From: Akebia trifoliata
Taxonomy: Eukaryota > Streptophyta > Magnoliopsida > Ranunculales > Lardizabalaceae
NCBI GenBank assembly: GCA_017979445.1
Contig: CM030714.1
Coordinates: 3,596,001 to 3,660,000 of the forward strand
Length of the DNA: 64,000 nt
Reading direction: 5' to 3'
Every line of letters begins with the position of its first letter. Position 1 is the first letter of the stretch. The notes beneath the pieces were generated by a model, which saw only the letters and a list, made by a program, of their open reading frames with translations, was not told where the DNA came from and searched no databases. Position numbers and translations under genes: made by a program. Shown in pieces: positions 27,701-36,544 of this stretch.

Positions 27701-30700
27701 TGTGAACGAGATGGGTCTTGGTGATTCAAATTCTTTTGGGTATCAGACATTGCCCAAGGAGGATTCTACATCATCTTCAAGTATCTCAGAGCCGACCAGA
27801 TTTCTGGACCCAAGGCTGGAAGAATCTAAGAAATCAATGGGTTCAGTTTCTGCCCTCAAGGAACTAGTGAGATATGAAGAACTTGTACTTCTGTATTCTT
27901 TATTTTTCTAAATTTATAACTAACTGTCGTGTCTTAATCTCTAAGTTTGCTGCATTTAGATCATTGACATACCAATGGTTACTTTTCAGTGCATGATGGA
28001 AGGTCTTTCTCTAGTTTTCCTAGCTCAACCTCCACTTTCAACGAATTTAATGAATAAAGTGGAAGTATATGCACAGGTAAGCGTTTTGCAAGGTCTTTTG
28101 CTTAACATTTACGGGGAATTTTTTGGGATCGCTTGCCATCACATGCCAACTTGTTTCACACAATTTGTAATACTCAATCATGGTTTTATAACTCGGTCTC
28201 GCGTCTTGTCTCGTCCATGCCAGATACCGAGTTGTCTCAGACGAGTTTTCCTATACGTTTGAGATGTCTTGTCCAAAATTTTCAAAAATGAACGTGAGGT
28301 ATTAAATCTCGTTCAAAAAACTAACTTGTGTGTCCATCTCGTTCATGCCCGATACCGAGACTACTCGGATGATACGTATCGGTCTCGGACGAGTTTTGAA
28401 ACCATGTACTCAATTGGATATTGGATAAGCTTGTGCCCTGAACCAAGAGTTTGGTGAAATGGCTATCAATCTTCAGGTCCCAAGAAAACTTTATCGGGGA
28501 CTTGAAAAACTTAAACCAAGTAGTCATCATCATCAAAGCCTTATCTCCAAAATTCCTGTTGGCTGAGCGAATCTTATTCCCGAGTTCAATTCTAACCCCA
28601 TGTCTTCTGTTAATTCAAATGTGTTTATATCTGCTCTCATTACCTCAATCCATATTCCTTTTAGTCTTCCTGTCATTGCTTTAAAGCCTTCAACTTGCAC
28701 GTTCTTTCTAACCAAGACTATAGTTGACTTTTATTGCACTTTTGAATTTTCCTTAGTTTATCACCAATTGGGCCTGCTCCTATTTTCTCATTAATGCTTT
28801 TGTATCTAACTTTTTTTTTTTTTCCTTCTTTTCATTTCTAACATTATCTTTCTTAGTTTTTCCATTCATCATCTTAGCACCCATATCTCTAATACGCTCT
28901 ATGTATGAACATTTTTTCTTGTGGACCCAACATTCAACTCCATGAAGCGTAGCCAGTCTTACTGTTGTCCAAAGTATTAAACTTCAAATTTGGTGTTTAT
29001 TTCGATCAGTCTAGAAATGGAAATATTTTTTCTAGTGTGGAAATTTATACAATTTCATAGACATGATGGATGTTGTGGAAATGATAGAAATATTGAGAAA
29101 ATTTTCATTGGGAAAATGCATTAAGTCACAAATTACAATTAACAGTTAGATATAAAGTGGAAATGAAGATCAGTAGCATTCCATTACATGTTGGTACAGA
29201 TAGTTAGATGGTGAAGAATTTGCAAAGCTTTGAGGACCACCATCACTTCCATAAATTGTTATTTCAATATTGGGGTTTCTATTCTATTGGTGTAAGATCT
29301 TCAAAGACTTTAGAGGAGTTTTCTTTGAGGATTTCTTATGTAGCTGGGATTCGGTTTGTTATATTAGATGAGAGGAGCAAATTGTATTTTTTCCTATTTT
29401 TATTTTATTTTGGTTTTTTGGTAACTTAGGGACTGTAATCTTTTTTGGGTGGTCATCTCGACCCCTGGTATTTTTAATGAAATTTTACCTTATAAAAAGC
29501 TATATTCTACATAAAAATGAGAATAATAATGTCAAATTAGCTGCATTACCATAAATATGTAAAACACCGGCTGAAGTGAAAAAATTAACTACTAAAAATT
29601 TATGCATTATTACAAATATTTTTATTACGAATTATGCATGAATAAATTCAACTAATCAGAATGCGGATGATTGTGTATGTTAGCTTCTATAAAGTTGCTA
29701 ATATACTTAAAATACATCAAACTTGTACTAATGTACAAATATTATATGTATTCAAGTTCTGTATAATTTTTGATATCGTTATCAATATTTTTAGAATAAT
29801 TTTTCAAAATTTTACTATAATATATCAAAATATTTCCACCAAAATATGGCATTTTATTCATGAAATTTGATTTTTTTTTTCAAGATTTTCTATTTACCCA
29901 ATTACTCTACGAAACTAATGATTTCCACCGAATATATATAAACTTTCAGTTAAATTTCATGTCAAGTAGTGGAAATGGAAATGTTTCGGTAAATTTTGTG
30001 GAAATATGTTGAAATTTAACAATGCTATCATCTTAACAAAATCAATTTTAATTTGATTGGGTTGCATTGATCACATATAACTTTAAAATCAAACCTTCAC
30101 TTTAGCCATCCAACTTTAATTCTATAGGCAACATCTTCTTTAGTCTCTCCATTCTTATGGCATGGATACGGGAACTAAAGTAACATGAATTATTGGTTTG
30201 GGTATTTTCTGGCCTTCCAATTTACTACCCCTTCATGGTTATTTTTACCAAGGTTGCACTCCACATACTTTCTTGGTTCTACTTCTTCTAAATCTTTTGG
30301 ACTCCACTAACTCTCTAGAGTTGTAGTTTTGCATTGACTCTCTTTAGCATCGTCAACTAACATTATATGATCTGCATGTAACATATACCAAGAGACCTTT
30401 TCTCAAATATTATTAGTTACTTCATCCATAACTAGATGTGTAGAGAACATAAATATGAACTCAAAAGCCAATCATTATTTGTAATTGGGAACTCATTTTT
30501 CTCCTCACCATTTGTTCTCCTACTCATCACAACTCTATCACCAGTGTCCTTAATTATGTGAATACATCCTCTTGTAACTCCTATCTTCTCAATGCCTACC
30601 AAATTATCTCACTAGGTGCTTTTCATAATCTCTCTCCAAGTTAAATAAAAATTATGTGGAGATTCTTCCCCATTTCCCTAAAAATCAAGTACAAAAGAAA

Positions 30701-32891
30701 TTTTTGGAAAGGGTAGGCTATTGAACAATCTTTTTCTTGTTTGAAAGTTGAACACCCAGTCAATTTCTTGACAATTCAAGTCAATATGAGTTATGGCCTT
30801 GAAAAGTTAATTTTTTATTTTGTTTTTAAGATTTTAAACCTTGTTCTTTTATAATATTTTTGCCTTACTATAATGAATGGTCGGCTATATTTTTCTAATC
30901 TCAATTGTTGCAAAAGTGCATGCTTTGGATTCTATGCTTTATGTGTAAATCCAGATTGTTCATCGGTGGGCCATCTCTGGTGTGATCTACAGCTCAAATT
31001 TATATTGATTGAAAACTCGAACCCCAATGGAAGATGAAAGGAAGCAGAGAACCTTTTTTTTCTCGTATAGCTTGAACAATATAACAATTCTGTCATTGAT
31101 AATCACTCTCACATCATACTTTCCACTGGTCCTTTATTTGAGAACCATAATTCTTTCTACCTTCGGTTGGAAATGGTTGCTTTTCCTACCAACTTCATTA
31201 ATGGTTAGAATGTTATACAAAAGTCTTCTTTATAAACTCAAAATACTTTTCATGGGCCATTTAACCGGTAATCAAAATCTAATGCTACCTTTGGTTGGAA
31301 GCTGATGTATTTTTTTCTTCTCTTCCTTACTTTAGTAATTCATTTCTAATTGGGGACTACTTTTTAGGTTGAAATAGGAGGACAGATCTTAGGGAAGGGA
31401 GTTGGAGCAACTTGGAATGAAGCCAAGATGCAGGTATTATGATCTTTTATTTTCTCTTTTACCTGTGCAAGTTATATCTTTTTCCTGTTATAATCTTAAC
31501 GCCTTGGGCATCCTTTTTCACAGGCCGCCGAGGAGGCCCTTTGGAATCTAAAGTCCATGCTTGGAGACAGCGGTCAGAACCGTGTGGGTTCACCAAGGTG
31601 AATACTTACCCTCTTGCTATCTGGTAGTTTTTAGTTGTTATACTAGATATTATTCATTTTTTATTTTTCTCAAAATTTTGGATATTTTAGGATCACCCCC
31701 TTGCAAAATGCAAGATTCGGTTTACCGCCCTTGACCATAAGTCAACATTGCATTTTCTTAATGATTTATTGGTGAAATTTTGATTTTTTTCAAAATGATC
31801 TTCACATACTTAAATTACTAAAACAAAATTTGGGGAAACTCAAAATTTCACTGTTAAATCATCGACAAAAAGCGCCCTTGACTTACAGTCAAGGGGGGCA
31901 AACCTAATCTTGCATTTTGCAAGGGGGTAACCCTAATATCACCAAGGTATTTCTAAAATACCCTGATATTTTCCTTCTAGTTGTTCAAGTAAGAATATAA
32001 CTTCAATCGATGACCTACCTGGCATGACTAAATTTGTTCTTTGATATTTTTGTCACTTATCTCAATGCCCAAAATATCTGGGATAAGGATAAGTATAATA
32101 TATAAAGGAACTTGATGTTGTCATACTCATTGTATGCATTGCAAGGAGATTAAATGATTTGATCGGCTGAAATGTTTAATGACCTTTGTGTACATTACAT
32201 CCTAGAAATGTATTGTGACTGAAAAAATTGTCACCCATTTTTTTTTAATTGGTGAATTAAAAGAATCCAAGTTTCCAAACTCTGTTTGTTGGGTTTTGCT
32301 TCTTTTTGGATTTTTCCGTCTTTGATGGATTTTCTAACTTTTAAATTCAAAATTTGGTGTTGGGACTGTGTAAGCCTGTTTTTTATGAAATCAATAACTC
32401 GACGAAGTTGGGATTGAACCCCGGTCTATGGTATCATCACCCATAGACTTCACCAACTAAGCTAACCGACACCTAAAATTTTGTGTTGGAGCACATTTCT
32501 AAATATGAGGGCTTATGGATTCTGAACCTGAGTTCCATAAATAATGCTCCCAAAACAAAAAACATATTATAGACTGGGGCTTTGTCTCAATGTACTTTTT
32601 TCTCTGGATTTATTTTTTGTGCTCGGGTTCTCATTTCTGCAAATTTGGTTTAAATATATTCTGTTCTCGGGATTTATTTTTTGTGTTCGGGTTCTCAGTT
32701 CTGCAAATTTGGTTTAAATATATTCTGTTCTCCACAATATTTTCCCCTTCACTCTGTTCACCCAGACTCTAATTTGGTTCAGGTTGTTGCATTCTTTCTC
32801 AAGTAAACGGCTGAAGCCAGAGTTTCCACGAATGTTGCAACGGATAAATTCATCTACCAGATATTCCAATAATGCCCCTCCAGTGCCTTGA
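18734..32891 (+). CDS. CPL1: CPL1/CPL2-type RNA polymerase II CTD phosphatase
   Basis: Seventeen GT-AG exons: 18734-18988, 20772-21248, 22027-22237, 22353-22510, 22604-22674, 22811-22916, 23296-23370, 23680-24267, 24372-24435, 25856-25989, 26109-26162, 27244-27340, 27634-27866, 27990-28076, 31368-31433, 31524-31597, 32804-32891. They sum to 2838 nt and 945 aa, all phases closing. The FCP1-type catalytic motif FDLDETL is at residues 139-145, where D140 and D142 would be the phospho-acceptor pair. The phosphatase core runs to about 430. A proline/serine-rich linker fills exon 8. Two double-stranded-RNA-binding motifs follow: about 700-763, ending [16 protein letters not shown], and about 838-913, ending [18 protein letters not shown] basic KRLK tail follows. 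Known relatives (CPL1/FIERY2) dephosphorylate Ser5 of the polymerase II tail and repress stress genes, in the nucleus. Assignment to CPL1 rather than CPL2 rests on the paired dsRNA motifs and length and is less certain than the family. Confidence 0.92.
19834..20526. mobile_element. Mutator-type MITE in CPL intron 1, perfect 9-bp target duplication
   Basis: The element is 693 bp. It starts GGGAAAATTA and ends TAATTTTCCC, with inverted arms of roughly 100 bases that include GATTTAACATGCCGAACTGT on the left and an inverted counterpart on the right. The nonamer ATTAAATAG flanks both sides (19825-19833 and 20527-20535) without mismatch. A 9-bp duplication with long terminal inverted repeats fits the Mutator (MULE) superfamily. 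No transposase is encoded. Confidence 0.88.
28179..28406. mobile_element. hAT-type MITE (CATGGTTTT family) in CPL intron 14
   Basis: The 228-bp element begins CATGGTTTTATAACTCG and ends CGAGTTTTGAAACCATG. The octamer TACTCAAT occurs immediately outside both ends (28171-28178 and 28407-28414). An 8-bp target duplication is diagnostic of hAT superfamily elements. The interior is a degenerate set of TCTCGTCCATGC and GATACCGAG words. A second copy is at 56724-57146. Confidence 0.88.
28527..30640 (-). pseudogene. Decayed RTE-clade LINE in CPL intron 14, interrupted by another insertion
   Basis: Read on the minus strand, fragments of the RTE reverse-transcriptase polyprotein appear in the right order. 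About 30120-30600 gives [19 protein letters not shown] and [11 protein letters not shown], with the catalytic YADD motif region degraded to HADH. After a break of about 1 kb, 28700-28980 gives ATLHGVECW and [10 protein letters not shown]. The 3' tail ends GGCTTTGATGATGATGA near 28527, as RTE elements do. There are many stops and frameshifts and the 5' part is absent, so it cannot be active. It lies antisense in the 3.3-kb intron of CPL. Confidence 0.75.
28981..30015. mobile_element. Insertion that splits the RTE LINE
   Basis: About 1 kb of AT-rich sequence separates RTE codons that should be nearly adjacent: the frame stops matching at about 30015 and resumes at about 28980. Its edges carry weakly inverted words, TATTAAACTTCAA on the left and TTGAAATTTAACA on the right. 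Many GGAAATTT, GTGGAAAT and TTTCCAC words occur near both ends. Around 29280-29480 there is a stretch like the 3' end of an L1 element. The superfamily is unresolved and more than one insertion is possible. Confidence 0.45.
31681..31940. mobile_element. Inverted-repeat MITE in CPL intron 16
   Basis: The left arm has CCCCCTTGCAAAATGCAAGA and the right arm TCTTGCATTTTGCAAGGGGG. The inverted match continues inward over GGTTTACCGCCCTTGAC and its counterpart, about 70 bases in all. The ends are GATATTTTAGG and CCCTAATATC. No clear target duplication was seen. Each arm also contains its own small palindrome, TTGCAAAATGCAA. Confidence 0.7.
32364..32474 (-). mobile_element. tRNA-derived SINE in CPL intron 16
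   Basis: On the minus strand the element begins AGGTGTCGG. An A-box-like TTAGCTTAGTTGGTG (32465-32451) and a B-box GGGGTTCAATCCC (32422-32410) lie about 30 bases apart, as in tRNA genes. It is flanked by AAAATTTGGTGTTGG (32349-32363) and AAAATTTTGTGTTGG (32475-32489), a 15-base direct repeat with one mismatch, as expected for a retroposition target duplication. The rest does not fold as a complete tRNA, so this is a SINE and not a tRNA gene. Confidence 0.65.
32606..32733. repeat. 64-bp tandem duplication before the last CPL exon
   Basis: Copies 32606-32669 and 32670-32733 differ at about three positions. Each contains GGATTTATTTTTTGTG, CGGGTTCTCA and ATATATTCTGTTCTC. The array ends about 70 bases before the acceptor of exon 17 and doubles the T-rich sequence in the branch-point region. 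Confidence 0.9.
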
Positions 32892-33935
32892 GAACCAATA
32901 CACCTTTTTATTTTCCAGTGTAGCGGCTAGACATCTGCACCATGCATAACACATCGAGGCTTGAACTATCGTGATCCACGGAAATTTCACAAATTAGACT
33001 ACTTAGTAGCATGTCACGGAAGGAAAGCTGAATTCCTTGCAGATGTGTCTGATTGGATTTGTTCCGTCAAATTATTCAAAGGGAGGGACAGTTCTGAGTA
33101 ACTGCCGTTTTAGGTTTGTGAATATATCGGGGTCATCACTAGCTGCATTTTGGGGATAGGGGGAAAGGCAATTAACACTTTTTATAAGATGCACGGGGCG
33201 GCTGCACCCCAACAATTCTTATGCTATTGGGACTGGGAGAGCTGACAGAGGCAAAGATTTTACTTGGTGAGTTAGATGTTTATTTATCGAGAATCAAAGA
33301 TTGAGATGTTGAACAGGGGGTTGCGAGAAGCAAGAATGAAAAAGAGCCATCAATGGCCGAGCACAACTATATGAATGACATCAAAGGTTCAGGAATCTGG
33401 GGGGGTTCCATGCCTCAATGGGTTATGTTGTGGCGCCGTGCTGGTTTTAGTCACAGCATTTGTACCCATCATAAAAAAAAAATGTCAACTTTTGTGACAT
33501 TGAATGGTCTCATCATCACTACTGAAGCCTTATCTCAAAAGATTTGGGGTAGGTTGAACAGATCATGTTCATTAAGTTCTAATAGTGTTGAACCTGCACT
33601 CCACGGCATTTGAACCATTCACAGAGGTAATACAAATTGTTTCAGTTGCTAATGATTAATGGTGTTTGAGCCTTGTAGGCCAATTTTAATGCAGAGTTTT
33701 TACCTATTCATGCTCATCGATCCTGAGTAGGGTTGTCAACACTCAATATTGTTTTTGGATGGGTTACAGGGCATTTTTCGATGAGTGCATGGGTTGAATA
33801 TTGAAGGATAAATTGAGCAGGAAAAATCGTTACTGCAAGAGAAAACTTAATTGAAACAATTTTTATGCCAGAGTGAGGGATAAAATGTTCATGTTCATGT
33901 TCATGACTTTGTTTTACATTTTAAACCCATTAAAT
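32892..33935. other. CPL 3' flank
   Basis: The first part should be the CPL 3' UTR. Around 33495-33560 the words CTCATCATCACTACTGAAGC and CTTATCTCAAAAGATTTGGG match the reverse complement of an RTE LINE 3' tail, so a short minus-strand RTE fragment is likely there. No other gene was found. Confidence 0.4.
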
Positions 33936-34046
33936 AAAGAAATTCTATTTGCTACACCAATTTTTGCCCCAACACCTGTAAATCATAAAATTAGCACACA
34001 TCTGGGTGGCTTTAGCAAAAGTTGGTGTGGCAATAGAAGCTCTCTT
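33936..34046. mobile_element. Small MITE (TTCTATTGCCACACC family)
   Basis: The 111-bp segment has inverted ends: AATTCTATTTGCTACACC on the left, and on the right, reverse-complemented, AGAGAGCTTCTATTGCCACACC shortened to AGCTTCTATTGCCACACC. The AAAGTTGGTGT arms face each other. A similar 95-bp element is at 59686-59780. Confidence 0.55.
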
Positions 34047-35528
34047 AAATAAATACTAATGTATTTTTTAGCATTTACTTGAATAATAGTTGTTAGGCCC
34101 GTGTTAAAGGCACCGTCTAACTAATGGCAAAACCTTTGGTCTGTAATAGAAGACAAATTGAGAATGATCTATTATTAAGATCAAGTACCTCTAGGATAAA
34201 TATTTTTTAACCTATTAAAACTCATTTAAACCTTTTTGTAAAAAACTCTTGATTGTTTTTTAATATATGTAAAAATCAATTGTTCTACTTCTCAAAAATC
34301 CAACTTTATTTTTAACATTAGAGCTTTGAAAGAGAGAATCTTTGAGGACTGAATAAAAAAAATTACCCTAGAAGTTCAAGGTGGCAGAAAAATCTAGTGT
34401 TTCAATTTAAAAAAAAATTCCTAGGTTAAGGCTTGAAGATGAAGGTGTTTAAGTCATTTTCTATCAATCTTCCTTGGTAGATCACGATTGAGGGGTATTA
34501 TCAACAGTTTGAAAGTAGTCGTATCTCAAATATTACCCAAAACTTGTAAGTGTATAGTTAAAATTCTAAATCACCCACACCGAAAGAGTTACTTAGAGCC
34601 CATCATTTCCTCTCCTAGCATCCACTCGCGCATTTCGCCCACCATAAATCTCTTAGCACCCACATTATCATTTCACCCATTTGCTAAAATTCTAATAAGT
34701 CTTCAAATGAACTTTGGTTCTCTTCTTCATTTTCTTTCTATTCTACTTATTCCCTCTCTCTCTCTCTCTCTCTCCATATTCATTTCTGAGAAGTTTAATC
34801 AATGAAAATTAGTTTTTTTTTTTTTCATTTTTCAAGTTATCTTATTTTTTTAAAATTTCTCTAATTTTGTTTTGTTGCATTTAATCATCAAGGAAGATGA
34901 AAAAAATCACTTTTAAAACATTCACAATGAAGATCTTAGATCCAAGAACTTTAAGATTTTTGATAGATTTTCTTAAGTAGGTTCATATCAAACTTGTTTT
35001 AACAGATTCAATAGATACTCACTGAACATTACAAAACCAATTCAATACGCCTCAACATACCGAACACAATGAATAATATGAGAAAGCTTTATTCAGTAAG
35101 TATCTATTATTGACAAAACAAATTCGATAAGTACCTATCGAAAAAAACTTTCTCGTGTAAATTTTTGTATTTGATATGTCAATACTGAATTTTTATCTAT
35201 AAGATAGAGATACCTATTGAACCTTACAAAAATGATTTAGTATTCGACATGTCGAACTTGAAATTTCACATACAAATTTTCTCGTATAAATGACTGACTT
35301 GATTGATTTTTTGAGATGTTAAAATAGAAAAATGCAAGATAAAAAAAAAGAGAACATGATCGTTGAAATTAAAATCCTCGTTGTAACTTTTCTAAGTCAG
35401 GGGTATGTCGTTAGTTTGAAAACATAGAGGACACTTATGATATTTGCAAAAACATGGGGGGCTATATCGAAATCGTCCAAAAAATTACTTAAGTTGGCAA
35501 GAGAGAAAACGGTGGGTGGCAGTAGAAC
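34047..35528. other. Spacer with dispersed repeat copies and a (CT)n run
   Basis: About 34190-34540 and 35330-35490 carry words of the dispersed family described at 8745-9340, including GGGGTATGTCGTTAGTTTGA. A (CT)n microsatellite lies at about 34752-34774. No coding region is supported. Confidence 0.4.
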
Positions 35529-36335
35529 TAGGGGTGTCAATGGATAGCCGAAATCCGAATTTGAATTCGAAAATCCGGATATTATCCGAAATTTTCGGAT
35601 ATCGAATTCAGATTTGGATGTTATTTTATAATTCGAATGACTTTCGGATACGAATTCGGATATTGCAAAATCCGGTCCGATATAATATACATATTATGTA
35701 TTCATGTTTTACAACAAAACTTTTATATATGTATATATAAGTGTCGTGTATGCATGTTATACAACAAAACAAAACTTTTTAACTTTATCTTCTCTCACGT
35801 CTCACCACACACGATCCAGTAGCCATTAACGATCGGTGAGGGGGTTTTCGACTGTGAGTTCCATACCCATCGTCTTCTCCGGCCGGCAACATCCAGTTAC
35901 ACATTCTCTCTCTCTCTCTCTCTCTCTTCCTCTCTCTCGCCTCTCGGTAATATCCGACCGACGGACCATAACCATCGTGACCGACAAGCTTCCAAAGATA
36001 CACACCCCTTCTCTCTCTTTCTCACACACACACACACACACACACAATAAAACCATATTTTATCCGATTTAAAGACTGAAATAGTTAGAAGATTAAAAAA
36101 CAAAATGAAAATCGATTTGTTTTTTTAACCGATTGGGAATGATGGTATTTTATAACAAATTTTTTTTTTCGAATCGGATATTATCGAATATCCGATACAT
36201 TTTTCGAATTCGAATTCGAATGTTTGCTAGTGATATCCGATCGGATTTGGATTCGAATTCGGATATCATCATTTTTTCGGATTCGAATTCGGATATAGTA
36301 CTATCCGATCGGATATCTATCCGTTGACAGCCCTA
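35529..36335. mobile_element. hAT-like non-autonomous element upstream of BRX1
   Basis: The 807-bp element starts TAGGGGTGTCAATGGATA and ends TATCCGTTGACAGCCCTA, inverted copies with two mismatches. The sub-terminal regions hold many interlaced ATCCGAATTCGAAT words in both orientations, typical of hAT sub-terminal repeats. The flanking octamers AGTAGAAC and CCTAAAAC match at only 5 of 8 positions, so the target duplication is doubtful. (TC)n at about 35904-35927 and (CA)n at 36022-36046 lie inside. No transposase is present. Confidence 0.7.
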
Positions 36336-36544
36336 CCTAAAACCCTAAAACCCTCTCTCTCCATCCTTTGTTCCCCATCTCGGCCTCTCACGGATTGGAG
36401 ATCGGTGATCAAATAATCTTCAGGCATGTTCGTCTTCTTGATCATATTTATCAAAATTCATATTTTCTCTGATGCTTAAATGATATCTTAAATTTATTTC
36501 CTTCTCTGTTATTTATGTTGAATTCGCATCAGAATCTGCAAACA
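36336..36544 (+). promoter_or_regulatory. BRX1 5' leader with tandem telo-box
   Basis: AAAACCCTAAAACCCT at 36339-36354 carries a telo-box, followed by CTCTCTCTCC. Telo-boxes are characteristic of plant ribosomal-protein and ribosome-biogenesis promoters, which fits the downstream gene. It begins only four bases after the hAT-like element. An intron within the leader is possible, because a CAG acceptor-like site lies close to the start codon, but it is not proven. Confidence 0.6.

Noticed and set aside
32410..32465. tRNA gene on the minus strand
   Set aside because: A and B boxes are present, but the stems of a full cloverleaf do not form and target duplications flank the unit, so I call it a SINE.
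35785..36103. Several overlapping short frames around 35785-36103
   Set aside because: They come from the (TC)n and (CA)n microsatellites inside the hAT-like element.
36515..36544. Upstream in-frame ATG as the BRX1 start
   Set aside because: It adds ten residues not typical of BRX1; the downstream ATG gives the conserved basic start.
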